A stretch of 28,109 bases of DNA from Candidatus Saccharimonadota bacterium (GCA_028288985.1 JAQGHE010000029.1:1-28109); one strand, 5' to 3'. Shown: positions 1 to 7,360, counted from the first letter of the stretch. Made by a program: numbers and translations. The notes: generated by a model from the letters alone, not told the origin.

Positions 1-338
1 TTCTTTCTCACACTAAACGCGAACCTATAAAAATGGAAGGCGGCACAACCTTTACATTTGTAACTGAGGGTATCGAGGCAGCCTTAGAGTTAGCTAAAGC
101 TGCGGCAGGCGATAAAGACGTAGCAATCTCTGGCGGCGCGAACGTGATTAACCAATACCTTGCGGCCGGGCTAATAGACGAGCTTTGGCTTCATATCGTC
201 CCCGTATTTGTTAATAAAGGACAGCGATTGTTTATAGATATGCCAACTGATTTACACCTAAAACCCCTCAAAGTCCGCACTACCGACATGGTAACGCACA
301 TTAAATATTCGATCGAACCCGGCCAAAAAGTCCATTAG
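1..338 (+). CDS. RibD/dihydrofolate-reductase-like protein, 3' part
   Basis: The reading frame is open from base 3, upstream of the first ATG at 33, so this is the C-terminal part of a gene that starts outside the window. The translation has the typical tail of the RibD C-terminal/DHFR-like family (PF01872): an SGGANVINQYL segment, which in the family binds the NADPH phosphates, then IDELWLHIVP and the KGQRLF motif. Stand-alone members are NADPH-dependent reductases of mostly unknown substrate; true DHFR activity cannot be claimed. A second member of the family lies at 6751-7353 with matching motifs (VDELWLRIYP, KGKRLF) but low overall identity. The stop is 31 bases before the next gene on the same strand. 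Family assignment is secure; the substrate is unknown. Confidence 0.85.
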   Translation, partial: LSHTKREPIKMEGGTTFTFVTEGIEAALELAKAAAGDKDVAISGGANVINQYLAAGLIDELWLHIVPVFVNKGQRLFIDMPTDLHLKPLKVRTTDMVTHIKYSIEPGQKVH

Positions 339-369
339 CAAAGATCTGAAATAATGGTTTCAACCCACT

Positions 370-1629
370 ATGATGACAAAACAAGAACTCCTACAGAAAA
401 TCACTGACTATTACCTCAGTTCAGGTGATTTTAATGGACTGCCCGTTAGAACTGTTGAGATATCGATTGATGACTTGAAAGAAATTCTAGTCGAACTTAT
501 AGAAGATGGTGACATATCGATTAGACTAGGCGAAGGCATGGACAATCCATATGTTAAACGACTAAAGTCCCCCTCAAAGGAAAAACAGATAAAGTCCCTC
601 CAGGAGATCGATGACACTACACATGTCGTAGCATACCCCGAAGGAGATAAGTTAAAGAAGGCAGTCATCTCACAAAAGTACAGAGGCAAGCCCTATAAAC
701 TTGCCGTTGCAAAAGGTGTGCCTGTTTTAGAATGTGCGTACTTTAAGCTAGAAGTCTTAGAGAAGTTTCGGAACGATCCAAGATATCACTATCGAATTAA
801 CGACATCGTCGGTGCTATTTATAGCCTTGATGATAAAGGTATGGGTAAGAAAGATGAACTCTACTTACAATCGGTGGGTTTTGGCTACGACAAAGATATG
901 AATAGAGTCGTCTGCACATTCTATACAGACTTGATGAATCTCGACAAAGACCTTCAGCAATACTGGAAGTATCACGAACTTAAAGGAGACTATAAGCCAC
1001 ACCCTGATTATGTTTGGTCTCAGGTGTACGGTCAGTGGCCAGAAAAAGCATCACTACCAGAAGCGTTCACAGCCGAACTTAAGGCAATCAACGACATAAC
1101 AATAGACGCTTACGGCAAGAAGTTGTTCAAGGCTGATTATTGGGATGAAAAACGGCCAAAAGAACTTGGCTTTCTAATCAGGCCAACGGCCAAAGAATTT
1201 GATGCTTTCATGCATATCCTTGATAAGCTCATAAGCGAAAACATAGATAAGAAGTTCTTTAAGGGACTAGTCGACCCCAATATAGAAGAGGTTCGTAAAG
1301 ACGGGAAAATAATCGTTAGGCAAAAAGGTAGCCTACTTATATTAGAGGAACATATTCACGAGTGGTTTACGCCACGAGAGGGTAATGATAGTAAGCTCAT
1401 AGACAAAATGTTTGAAACCTTTAGAGACATCAGAAAACTGCGTACGCAACCCGCCCATACAATACGGACTGACGAGTTTGATATGAAGTATTTCAAGGAA
1501 CAACGTGAACTATTGATTAGGGCTTACCAGGCGATTCGATTCTTGCGTTTAATTTTGCAAAACCATCCCAAGGCGGATAAAAGCAAAATTCCAGACTGGT
1601 TATACAAAGGTGATATCTGGACATATTGA
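370..1629 (+). CDS. Unrecognised 419-residue protein with a HEPN-like C-terminal motif
   Basis: I do not recognise a named family. The first 70 or so residues are a helical block of the kind seen in winged-helix domains (KQELLQKITDYYL, then DDLKEILVELIEDGDI). The middle is mixed, with many aromatic residues. Near the C-terminus, residues 358-363 read RTQPAH, an R-x4-H motif preceded by a helix (FETFRDIRKL) and followed by a long helical stretch. That arrangement resembles the R-x(4-6)-H active-site motif of HEPN ribonuclease and toxin domains, but this is inference. There is no signal peptide or membrane segment, so it is probably cytoplasmic. No clear Shine-Dalgarno is visible; ATG at 370 or 373 could be the start. 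It is the first gene of a tightly packed three-gene operon: its TGA overlaps a TTG and lies 2 bases before the next ATG. Confidence 0.75.
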   Translation: MMTKQELLQKITDYYLSSGDFNGLPVRTVEISIDDLKEILVELIEDGDISIRLGEGMDNPYVKRLKSPSKEKQIKSLQEIDDTTHVVAYPEGDKLKKAVISQKYRGKPYKLAVAKGVPVLECAYFKLEVLEKFRNDPRYHYRINDIVGAIYSLDDKGMGKKDELYLQSVGFGYDKDMNRVVCTFYTDLMNLDKDLQQYWKYHELKGDYKPHPDYVWSQVYGQWPEKASLPEAFTAELKAINDITIDAYGKKLFKADYWDEKRPKELGFLIRPTAKEFDAFMHILDKLISENIDKKFFKGLVDPNIEEVRKDGKIIVRQKGSLLILEEHIHEWFTPREGNDSKLIDKMFETFRDIRKLRTQPAHTIRTDEFDMKYFKEQRELLIRAYQAIRFLRLILQNHPKADKSKIPDWLYKGDIWTY

Positions 1630-1631
1630 AA

Positions 1632-2441
1632 ATGAAGAGTACAAACTATCAGCTTGATAAGGACTACCTCAATCACAAAGTGTTTAAGAGACTCAGAGAA
1701 TACTCTAAATTTTACGACCAACTTGGCTTTGGCGTCATGGGTTTCATAACAACAAGCACAGGCTCAATGGTAAACATAGATACGTATGTATACTCGTCAA
1801 TGCAAGGAACAATGGATTCAATGTGGAGCACGTTACGTAAGGGACAAATAGGAGACGCATATGCTTTGCTTCGCAAGTTCTATGACTCAACAATTATCAA
1901 CATATACACGAATTTAATTATTGAGGATAACTTTAATATTGAAGACCCTAGCACTTTTAAGAACCCAACTATTGATGGCTGGCTGAAAGGTGGCAAGCAG
2001 CTGCCAGAATATAGGATTGTGTCTCAGTACGTTAAAGATTCCACTAAGCTCAAACCAATTACCGACCTACTTGCTAGAGATAGCAGATACAAGGGTGTCA
2101 GGGACCGCTGCAATGACCATACTCATTACAACTTCTATCGACATGTTTTATTGAATGACGGCCAAATTTATCAAGAAAGAATTATTTCGCTAAATAACTT
2201 CTTGCATGATCTTGATCAAATTTTCATCCAGCACTTTGTCTACTTGTTCTATCTAAATGGACACTACTTGATGGCCAGTGACTATACAGATTACATGGAT
2301 GTGGGCATGACACCTCCTGATGGTTGCCAGTATTGGGTAGCGCCGTATGTACAAACTGTTTTTGATAAATATGTAAAACCAAAGCGTGCTGACTTGGCAA
2401 AGGAGCTAGTCAACAGTACCTCGATGGAATTGATTTTATGA
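1632..2441 (+). CDS. Unrecognised 269-residue protein, possible HEPN-like
   Basis: I chose ATG at 1632; an in-frame TTG at 1626 overlapping the previous stop is the alternative and adds two residues. The family is unknown to me. The sequence is mostly helical with no signal peptide. Around residues 157-165 it reads RDRCNDHTH, which contains two possible R-x5-H pairs, and it is preceded by a helix with YALLRKFYDS. This layout (a helix with LLR, then an R/H motif) is compatible with HEPN-like helical bundles but is not diagnostic. The C-terminal third has a YWVAP segment and many aromatics (YLFYLNGHYLM). The start lies 2 bases after the upstream stop, and the 3' end overlaps the next gene by ATGA, so all three genes should be co-translated. 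Confidence 0.75.
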   Translation: MKSTNYQLDKDYLNHKVFKRLREYSKFYDQLGFGVMGFITTSTGSMVNIDTYVYSSMQGTMDSMWSTLRKGQIGDAYALLRKFYDSTIINIYTNLIIEDNFNIEDPSTFKNPTIDGWLKGGKQLPEYRIVSQYVKDSTKLKPITDLLARDSRYKGVRDRCNDHTHYNFYRHVLLNDGQIYQERIISLNNFLHDLDQIFIQHFVYLFYLNGHYLMASDYTDYMDVGMTPPDGCQYWVAPYVQTVFDKYVKPKRADLAKELVNSTSMELIL

Positions 2442-3490
2442 GTGATGCGTTTTTACCTTTAATACATAGCAGGGTTTCAATAGACCAAACATACACTGAC
2501 TCACTTGCCTATTTCAAGGAGAACCCAAAGTTAAAGGAGCAAGTATGGGATATCTATTGGTCGCTACACTATCTTTGGGATGTGGTTCCTCAAACAGTTG
2601 AAACTATGTTTTCACCACACACATTCCCCGCAATGGAAGCAAATAACGAGTTTGATGCTTCAGTTGCTCTGCTACTTGAGGGCTTCTATCGACAGTCAAT
2701 AGTCTCCTTGCGTAGCGTGTTGGAGTTAAGTTTGCTTTCCGTATTTTACAATCAAGATGATAATGGTCACGACAACATACAGGCATGGGCGCACGGTGCT
2801 GAAAACACTCCCTTTATGAAAACAATTAAGAAAGAACTAGGATTGCTCCCATATTTTTCTGAGTTTGATACAAAGTTCACCTTTTTCGACGGACTTGATG
2901 AAATATACGGCATACTCAATGACTTCACTCACATCAAGGGTCATAGACACAGTGCCCGCGGATTAGCTCGCAGATCAAACACAAATAACTTCGACAAAAG
3001 TGCGTTTGCCAGATGGTTATACCTTGCTAAGAGAGTAGTTAAAGTTGCGGTCATTATTCATGGCTTACGGTTTCCATTAATGTTGAAGGTACTGCCATTA
3101 GAGGATAAATTTGGATTCGATATTCCTTCAGGATTCTTTCTTAGCGAGTCACAAATCGATCAGGTCAAGAAATCACTGACAAAGGAAGAAATTGCATTCA
3201 TTGAAGAAAAGGCTGAGCATGATGACTACACAATTGCCGTGACCAATGACATACTCAGCCGTCCTGACATGACAAAGGCTGAGTTGCGTAAACAAAGCCT
3301 GGATTTCAATAAGTCTATGATTTCGCACTCACCGACAGGCTTTAAGGGTTGGTATGAGTCTCACTCTGGCTTTTACAAAGATTCAAGTCAAGAGGTTCGT
3401 GACAGTTTCGAAAAAGAGGCAGCAGTTTTAAAGCGATGGGCTAAGAGAAATAAGTGCTTAGAGTCTCATATTGCACAGGAAGGTATCTAG
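2438..3490 (+). CDS. Unrecognised 350-residue protein, helical, possible HEPN-like
   Basis: The start is fixed by an ATGA overlap with the preceding gene (ATG 2438, upstream TGA 2439-2441). Residues about 75-105 form a helix reading ASVALLLEGFYRQSIVSLR followed by SVLELSLLSVFY. A later helix, EIYGILNDFTHIKGHRH at about 153-169, supplies histidines where HEPN/DUF5677-type proteins carry their second conserved motif, but there is no arginine at the canonical distance, so a catalytic HEPN is not supported by motif alone. The remainder (about 215-350) is charged and helical. No export signal is seen. The stop codon TAG shares the four-base CTAG with the stop of the convergent gene on the other strand, so the two coding regions abut with no room for a terminator between them. 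Confidence 0.75.
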   Translation: MSDAFLPLIHSRVSIDQTYTDSLAYFKENPKLKEQVWDIYWSLHYLWDVVPQTVETMFSPHTFPAMEANNEFDASVALLLEGFYRQSIVSLRSVLELSLLSVFYNQDDNGHDNIQAWAHGAENTPFMKTIKKELGLLPYFSEFDTKFTFFDGLDEIYGILNDFTHIKGHRHSARGLARRSNTNNFDKSAFARWLYLAKRVVKVAVIIHGLRFPLMLKVLPLEDKFGFDIPSGFFLSESQIDQVKKSLTKEEIAFIEEKAEHDDYTIAVTNDILSRPDMTKAELRKQSLDFNKSMISHSPTGFKGWYESHSGFYKDSSQEVRDSFEKEAAVLKRWAKRNKCLESHIAQEGI

Positions 3491-4965
3491 ACCTGCTGTT
3501 CAGGCGAAGCTCTCAGTCGAGTGTTGTTTTGGGTAAGATATTCGAGCAACGAAGACAGCTCTGGTATAGTTATTACTTCTTCAATCAATTCATCATACTC
3601 AGCCGTTGAAGTCCATCCTGTAGGCTCTGCGGCATCTAGTTGATTTAGCAGTTCTTCGAGTATTTCGGGATAGGCATTAAATAATACTAATACTCTTTTG
3701 ACACCTTCATTTTTCAATCTGAACTTATTTGATTCATTTACAAAGCCTTCAAATAGAACTCCTTTTATAAACACCGTAGGATAGCCAGAATGATCTGTAG
3801 CAAGTTTAGATAGATAGGTATTGGCCGAACCAGCGTCCCCTTGTGATGCTTGTAATATATTTCGGCCAAGATTTTCCTGCTGTGAGTCGTCTAAATCGCT
3901 TATTTGTGAACGGTCATTAGAGTTCAGCATATCAACTGCTGCATTTTGTGGTGACCATGTATGCGATTTCAATCCCGTGATTATTGCATTGTAAGCAGTG
4001 TTGGTTTTGAGTCGGGCCGCCTTAACAATACCTAGATCTAAGCTTTCGAATGTTTGCTTTTGGTTGTCACTCAATCTTCCAGCGACATACGCAGATTCGA
4101 GTCGTTTAATACCGGTTGGTCGAGTCGCTGCGTTAGTAAGTGCGTAAGAAATCAAGGAGTCATTTGCTCTTCTGCCAATGGCGTTATAAAGATCTTCATT
4201 AGAAAGAAAAATCATTTGTGAAATCTTAGGAGATCCAAGCACAAATTCATGCCACTGTGCTTTTGTCACAAAACTAGTACCAACTGTTTTTAGAAACTCG
4301 GTCAGGAACCAGACGCCTCTACGTACAAGATCAGCGAGTGATGGATCGTTGTACATTGTCTCCAGCTTACTACTGTAGACATTCGCCAGGTGTCGATAAC
4401 TACTTGGATCGATACGAACTGAGATGTCTCTAGCATAGGTCTGCACACTTGTTTTGCTCTGCTCTAGAAAGTCTACGTTGGTGGTCAAACGTTCTATGAG
4501 AGTTTCAACGTATGTTTTTCTGTATAAAGTTGGCTTTTTTAGTACTTCCGTAGCTACTACGCTGGCTGCGCTAATGAGCTCTTCTTCAGTTGGCGCAGAT
4601 TCATACGGGTGTCCGTATACGCACCGCATATCATAAACGTATGTCAGCTTTTGGAAAGCCACGCCATCTATAAGCTCGTACTCATTGGCACGCTTTAAGA
4701 TAAGCGCATCGGCACTTTGCCGACTCGCTTCCCTGGCTTCAATTTCAGTAGTTATTTGGAAGGCTCTGTTGTCTCTTGTAGCCGCTTCCTTGAATTTACG
4801 CTTCAAAGATTCAGCACAACTTAGCCAGACAAGAATGTATGCTCCTCTCAGCGCGCCGCCTTGCGCTGAAATCACAGCCTCATCGAATAAAGGCTTATCT
4901 TCTGCCGCAAGTATTTCTGTCTGATAATCTGAAAGGTTAGGCATGTATATATAGTTTATTCTCAT
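3487..4965 (-). CDS. Large protein with an N-terminal HEPN-like domain (492 aa)
   Basis: The N-terminal 150 residues look like a HEPN helical bundle: a helix with GAYILVWLSCAESLKRKFKE (about 41-60), then LTYVYDMRCVYGHPYE (about 108-122) with an exact R-x4-H motif at R114 and H119 followed by proline, then another helix (EELISAASVVATEVLKK). HEPN domains with this motif are commonly metal-independent ribonucleases in toxin-antitoxin and abortive-infection systems; activity here is inferred. The remaining 340 residues are soluble, mostly helical and unrecognised. The start may be ATG 4965 or the in-frame ATG at 4944 (MPNLSDY); no strong Shine-Dalgarno decides it. It converges on the operon at 370-3490, sharing the CTAG of the stop codons. 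Confidence 0.8.
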   Translation of the reverse strand: MRINYIYMPNLSDYQTEILAAEDKPLFDEAVISAQGGALRGAYILVWLSCAESLKRKFKEAATRDNRAFQITTEIEAREASRQSADALILKRANEYELIDGVAFQKLTYVYDMRCVYGHPYESAPTEEELISAASVVATEVLKKPTLYRKTYVETLIERLTTNVDFLEQSKTSVQTYARDISVRIDPSSYRHLANVYSSKLETMYNDPSLADLVRRGVWFLTEFLKTVGTSFVTKAQWHEFVLGSPKISQMIFLSNEDLYNAIGRRANDSLISYALTNAATRPTGIKRLESAYVAGRLSDNQKQTFESLDLGIVKAARLKTNTAYNAIITGLKSHTWSPQNAAVDMLNSNDRSQISDLDDSQQENLGRNILQASQGDAGSANTYLSKLATDHSGYPTVFIKGVLFEGFVNESNKFRLKNEGVKRVLVLFNAYPEILEELLNQLDAAEPTGWTSTAEYDELIEEVITIPELSSLLEYLTQNNTRLRASPEQQV

Positions 4966-4989
4966 TCATATATTTCCCCAATAACGAGA

Positions 4990-4999
4990 CGGCTCAAAC
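4990..4999 (+). repeat. CGGCTCAAAC intergenic repeat, copy 1
   Basis: One of three exact copies of CGGCTCAAAC, all in non-coding DNA within 770 bases (the others at 5059-5068 and 5750-5759). Copies 2 and 3 are both followed by A and, further on, by GATGAGTGA. Function unknown. Confidence 0.5.
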
Positions 5000-5014
5000 C
5001 TTACGAATAACTCC

Positions 5015-5052
5015 TAAGTACAGTTACACTTTGGCCAAAACAATGCTGCACC
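5015..5052 (-). repeat. Dispersed imperfect repeat, copy A (upstream of 3487-4965)
   Basis: This matches 8597-8632: an 18-base block (TAAGTAC, then A or G, then GTTACACTTT) with one mismatch, a spacer of 9 versus 7 bases, and an identical AATGCTGCACC. Both copies lie upstream of a leftward gene, 50-90 bases from the start in copy A and 66-101 bases in copy B, so a shared regulatory site is possible. Confidence 0.5.
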
Positions 5053-5058
5053 GAGCAT

Positions 5059-5068
5059 CGGCTCAAAC
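5059..5068 (+). repeat. CGGCTCAAAC intergenic repeat, copy 2
   Basis: Second exact copy, directly beside dispersed-repeat copy A. It is preceded by GAGCAT, giving a small potential stem GAGC/GCTC, and followed after five bases by GATGAGTGA. Confidence 0.5.
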
Positions 5069-5148
5069 AGAAGGATGAGTGAAGAAAAACGTCTGAAATG
5101 ACAGATGCAACTTCCTTTATTATTTGTAATTATGAACTTGGTAATTCT

Positions 5149-5655
5149 TTAAGTTGCCGCAGACTCGATTTCGGCTACTTTTGCTGTCCAATATTGCATA
5201 CGTCTCTCAGAGAGTTCAGTCCTAATCTCAGGGACTAGCTCACCGTAGTTAAACAAGTAACGGTATAGATGTTCAGCTACTACGTAGTTTGTGGATATTT
5301 CGGGAAGCTGAGGCAAGGAATCAGATACTGCTGCTAACTCCTCCCGCAAAGGAACTAACCAACGCGGTTGATTTACTAATATCCGACTATTTTCAACGCC
5401 ATCGACGTGCAGTTGTAGGGCAACTCTCCCGAAAGGACGATACACCTCTTTTGCTGCCCGGAATAGTCTTTTTTCTACCTTAGTTCCAGGAACTTCCTCA
5501 ACTAAAAGATGGAGGTCGCAATTAGGCACATTTTTTACTGTTGCTGGATATTCGAAAAGGGGACTACTAGTCCTACTAAGTTCCTCTAACACATCTACGA
5601 GCATACGCTCATACTGTACGCCACTCATAGGGATTCTATCCGAATTATCATTCAT
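5149..5655 (-). CDS. Unrecognised 168-residue soluble protein
   Basis: No family recognised. The protein is acidic and has no signal peptide or membrane segment. The first half alternates strands and helices (residues about 45-85, with LHLLVEEVPG and FGRVALQLHVDG). The second half is helical with many aromatic residues (EHLYRYLFNYGELVPEIRTEL). The open frame starts at ATG 5661, but I choose ATG 5655: an extended -10 box TGA-TATATT at 5670-5662, 17 bases downstream of TTGACG (5690-5685), ends exactly 6 bases before it, so transcription should begin at or near its A and the mRNA would be leaderless. ATG 5661 would lie upstream of that start point. The neighbours on both sides are also unrecognised accessory genes. 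Confidence 0.7.
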   Translation of the reverse strand: MNDNSDRIPMSGVQYERMLVDVLEELSRTSSPLFEYPATVKNVPNCDLHLLVEEVPGTKVEKRLFRAAKEVYRPFGRVALQLHVDGVENSRILVNQPRWLVPLREELAAVSDSLPQLPEISTNYVVAEHLYRYLFNYGELVPEIRTELSERRMQYWTAKVAEIESAAT

Positions 5656-5661
5656 ATTCAT

Positions 5662-5690
5662 AATATATCATATATGACTAAATTCGTCAA
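5662..5690 (-). promoter_or_regulatory. Promoter of the 5149-5655 gene (leaderless type)
   Basis: The -35 TTGACG is at 5690-5685, the spacer is 17 bases, and the extended -10 TGA-TATATT has its hexamer at 5667-5662. The spacer includes the palindrome TCATATATGA, which could be an operator. The expected start of transcription is near 5655. Confidence 0.75.
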
Positions 5691-5749
5691 TAACATATGG
5701 CGTTTTTCCAAGCTGCAGTAGTAGAGTAAACTCACTACACGGCGGGCAA

Positions 5750-5759
5750 CGGCTCAAAC
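5750..5759 (+). repeat. CGGCTCAAAC intergenic repeat, copy 3
   Basis: Third exact copy, in the spacer between the 5149-5655 gene's promoter and the GC-rich gene's terminator. GATGAGTGA follows about 26 bases after the repeat, as it does (closer) after copy 2. Confidence 0.5.
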
Positions 5760-5864
5760 ATCGGACTCGAGAAAACAGAGTGAGTGATGAGTGATTTTTG
5801 TCATCCTGACCTCATTCGCGTTGAGTATTGCCGGAAAATACCTAAAAGATAAATAGATTTTATA

Positions 5865-5903
5865 AAAGTGAGGCGGAGGGACGGCGGTTAGCCGCCCCTC
5901 CGC
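5865..5903 (-). terminator. Intrinsic terminator of the GC-rich 5913-6377 gene
   Basis: Read on the minus strand, a hairpin with 8-bp outer arms (GCGGAGGG against CCCTCCGC, 5873-5903), one A-C mismatch, a 4-bp inner stem and a 5-base loop is followed by CTCACTTTTAT. It begins 9 bases beyond the stop codon. Confidence 0.8.
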
Positions 5904-5912
5904 TTGCGAACT

Positions 5913-6377
5913 TCACGAAACGTGCCTCAGCCGGCCGAGCGCCTGGACGGCGCTGTTGGCGGCTTCGAGCTCGACGAGCAGATGAGACTCGAGTGTCTCG
6001 AGCTGCTTGATCGCGTCCTGGCGGGACTTGAGCAGCAGCGGATACGCGGCATGCCTTGCGGCATCGTCGCGCTGATGCGACAGCTGCACCTGCACCTTCT
6101 TGAGGTCGTTGCCGAGCGAATTGACCTTGTGCAGCAGCCCGGCACCGAACACCTGTTGCGAGTAGCCCGCGAGCTTCTGCGCCAGCGTGGGGTCGTCCTT
6201 GAAGCTCTTCGTCAGCGCCAGCACGGCGTTGACTTCTGCGTGATGGGCCGCCGCGTCACCCAAGCGCCTGATGGCGCGCTCGATGTCCGAGATCAACCCG
6301 CCGCGCAGGGCGCGGCCGAACAGGATGACGATGAGCACCAGCAAGGCGACCATCGCGATCAACAGACCATTGGTCAT
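5913..6377 (-). CDS. GC-rich single-pass membrane protein with a helical cytoplasmic domain (154 aa)
   Basis: No named family is recognised. The protein starts with a hydrophobic segment (about residues 3-20, LLIAMVALLVLIVILFG) followed by a basic, heptad-rich helical domain with coiled-coil character (SLGNDLKKVQVQLSHQRDD; KQLETLESHLLVELEAA). This fits an N-out anchor with the helical part in the cytoplasm. ATG 6377 is preferred because AAAGGA sits 6 bases upstream; GTG at 6401 is in frame but lacks a ribosome site. The gene is far richer in G+C than its neighbours, nearly every third position being G or C, while its promoter is AT-rich. Together with its own terminator this makes a compact monocistronic cassette. 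Transfer from a GC-rich organism is a reasonable inference, an actinobacterial host being one candidate. Confidence 0.8.
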   Translation of the reverse strand: MTNGLLIAMVALLVLIVILFGRALRGGLISDIERAIRRLGDAAAHHAEVNAVLALTKSFKDDPTLAQKLAGYSQQVFGAGLLHKVNSLGNDLKKVQVQLSHQRDDAARHAAYPLLLKSRQDAIKQLETLESHLLVELEAANSAVQALGRLRHVS

Positions 6378-6401
6378 GCCAATCCTTTCGTGAGGGTTCA
6401 C

Positions 6402-6419
6402 AGCTAGAGAACTCTAGCT
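6402..6419 (-). promoter_or_regulatory. Palindrome at the transcription start of the GC-rich gene
   Basis: Two perfect 8-bp arms, AGCTAGAG and CTCTAGCT, are separated by AA. The site covers the predicted +1 region, so it could be an operator or a 5'-end mRNA hairpin. Confidence 0.55.
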
Positions 6420-6424
6420 TGCAT

Positions 6425-6453
6425 ATTATACCACAATAATATTAAATATACAA
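6425..6453 (-). promoter_or_regulatory. Promoter of the GC-rich 5913-6377 gene
   Basis: The -35 TTGTAT is at 6453-6448, the spacer is 17 bases, and a consensus TATAAT at 6430-6425 is preceded by TGG (extended -10). It is divergent from the promoter of the operon starting at 6470. Confidence 0.8.
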
Positions 6454-6457
6454 GATG

Positions 6458-6463
6458 TATACT
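6458..6463 (+). promoter_or_regulatory. -10 box for the 6470 operon (leaderless type)
   Basis: TATACT ends exactly 6 bases before ATG 6470, which supports that ATG over the in-frame ATG at 6455 that lies upstream of the box. Confidence 0.6.
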
Positions 6464-6469
6464 AACATT

Positions 6470-6754
6470 ATGAAAAAAATAATTGCCTCCGTTCTTATTG
6501 CCCTTTTGCTTGCTGTCTTTGCTAGTAGTTATCACGTCACTGGCCCATGTTCTCCGGCTGACACTCCTGCGGGCGAGTCTACATCTAACTGCGTAGCAAT
6601 CTGGAGAGAGTATCCGAGCCCCTCCGAGTTAATCCATAACAAACATGATAGCCTCAAATATTTTTCTGAAACTTTCGTGATAGCTTCGCTTGTATGCCTT
6701 GCACCTATCAGTCTTTATAATAGAGTTCGAATGAAAAAGAAGGCCAAGGTATGA
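6470..6754 (+). CDS. Small two-segment membrane protein (94 aa)
   Basis: This is an unrecognised small membrane protein. From ATG 6470 it begins MKKIIASVLIALLLAVFASS, a signal peptide or N-terminal membrane anchor. A roughly 45-residue loop with two cysteines (GPC, SNC) would then be outside the cell, and a second membrane segment (FVIASLVCLAPISLY) ends in the basic tail RVRMKKKAKV, consistent with both ends in the cytoplasm. ATG 6455 is in frame but would lie at or upstream of the predicted transcript start. The stop overlaps the next start (ATGA at 6751-6754), so it heads a four-gene operon with small cytoplasmic enzymes; why a membrane protein leads it is unclear. Confidence 0.7.
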   Translation: MKKIIASVLIALLLAVFASSYHVTGPCSPADTPAGESTSNCVAIWREYPSPSELIHNKHDSLKYFSETFVIASLVCLAPISLYNRVRMKKKAKV

Positions 6755-7353
6755 GAAAAATAGTTGTTATATCAATGATTTCGATGGACGGAGTGATGCA
6801 GGCTCCGGGCGGCCCGGAAGAAGATACGTCAGGCGGCTTTAAGTACGGCGGCTGGACCTGGCCCTACGCGGATGATTTTACGCAGAAGATTTTTGGCGAA
6901 GAATTCAGCGGTGAGTATGACTTATTGCTAGGCCGGCATACCTACGATATATGGCGGGATTATTGGCCAAAACAAAAGGGCACGATAGCCAACCCATTTA
7001 ACAAAGCCACAAAATACGTTGTTTCTCATCGCGACTCAGACTTAACCTGGGAAAAAACGGTGCTGATTGACGGCGACGTACCCGCAAAGCTGAAAGAACT
7101 TAAAGCCAGTGACGGCCCAATGCTATCCGTACAGGGCAGTTGCAACATGATACAAACCTTGCTTAAAAACGATCTGGTTGATGAACTTTGGCTAAGAATA
7201 TACCCGGTAACGCTGGGCAAAGGTAAGCGTCTGTTCGCCGAGGGCACGATACCGGCCGCGTTCGAACTGACAAAATCCAAAGTTAGCCCAAAGGGTGTCA
7301 TCTTTGCTTACTACAAAAGAGCCGGCGAGGTTAAGACTGGTTCGTTCGCCTGA
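6751..7353 (+). CDS. RibD/dihydrofolate-reductase-like family protein (200 aa)
   Basis: A complete stand-alone RibD C-terminal/DHFR-like protein (PF01872). It begins with the family's first strand and loop (MRKIVVISMISMDGVMQAPG), has LLLGRHTYDIW at about residues 59-69 and a nucleotide-site segment QGSCNMIQTLL at about 129-139, and ends with VDELWLRIYPVTLGKGKRLF. Members are NADPH-dependent reductases, and the substrate of this one cannot be read from sequence. Length is typical for the family. It overlaps the upstream gene by ATGA and is 7 bases from the downstream glyoxalase-fold gene. It is a distant relative of the partial gene at the start of the window, so the genome carries at least two. 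Confidence 0.9.
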   Translation: MRKIVVISMISMDGVMQAPGGPEEDTSGGFKYGGWTWPYADDFTQKIFGEEFSGEYDLLLGRHTYDIWRDYWPKQKGTIANPFNKATKYVVSHRDSDLTWEKTVLIDGDVPAKLKELKASDGPMLSVQGSCNMIQTLLKNDLVDELWLRIYPVTLGKGKRLFAEGTIPAAFELTKSKVSPKGVIFAYYKRAGEVKTGSFA

Positions 7354-7360
7354 TATAGCG

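Noticed and set aside
5071..5102. Eight-codon frame MSEEKRLK preceded by GAAGG
   Set aside because: Too short to support as a gene, with no conservation evidence or downstream gene to regulate in that orientation.
4966..5148. Integron attC-like sites or a CRISPR array in the repeat-containing spacer
   Set aside because: The short repeats are not regularly spaced, no spacer-repeat pattern exists, attC core-site consensus is not met, and no integrase or Cas gene is in the window.
5904..6407. Plus-strand 167-codon frame over the GC-rich minus gene
   Set aside because: Low-complexity shadow (poly-acidic/His tail) without ribosome site; the minus frame has a promoter, a Shine-Dalgarno, a membrane segment and a terminator.
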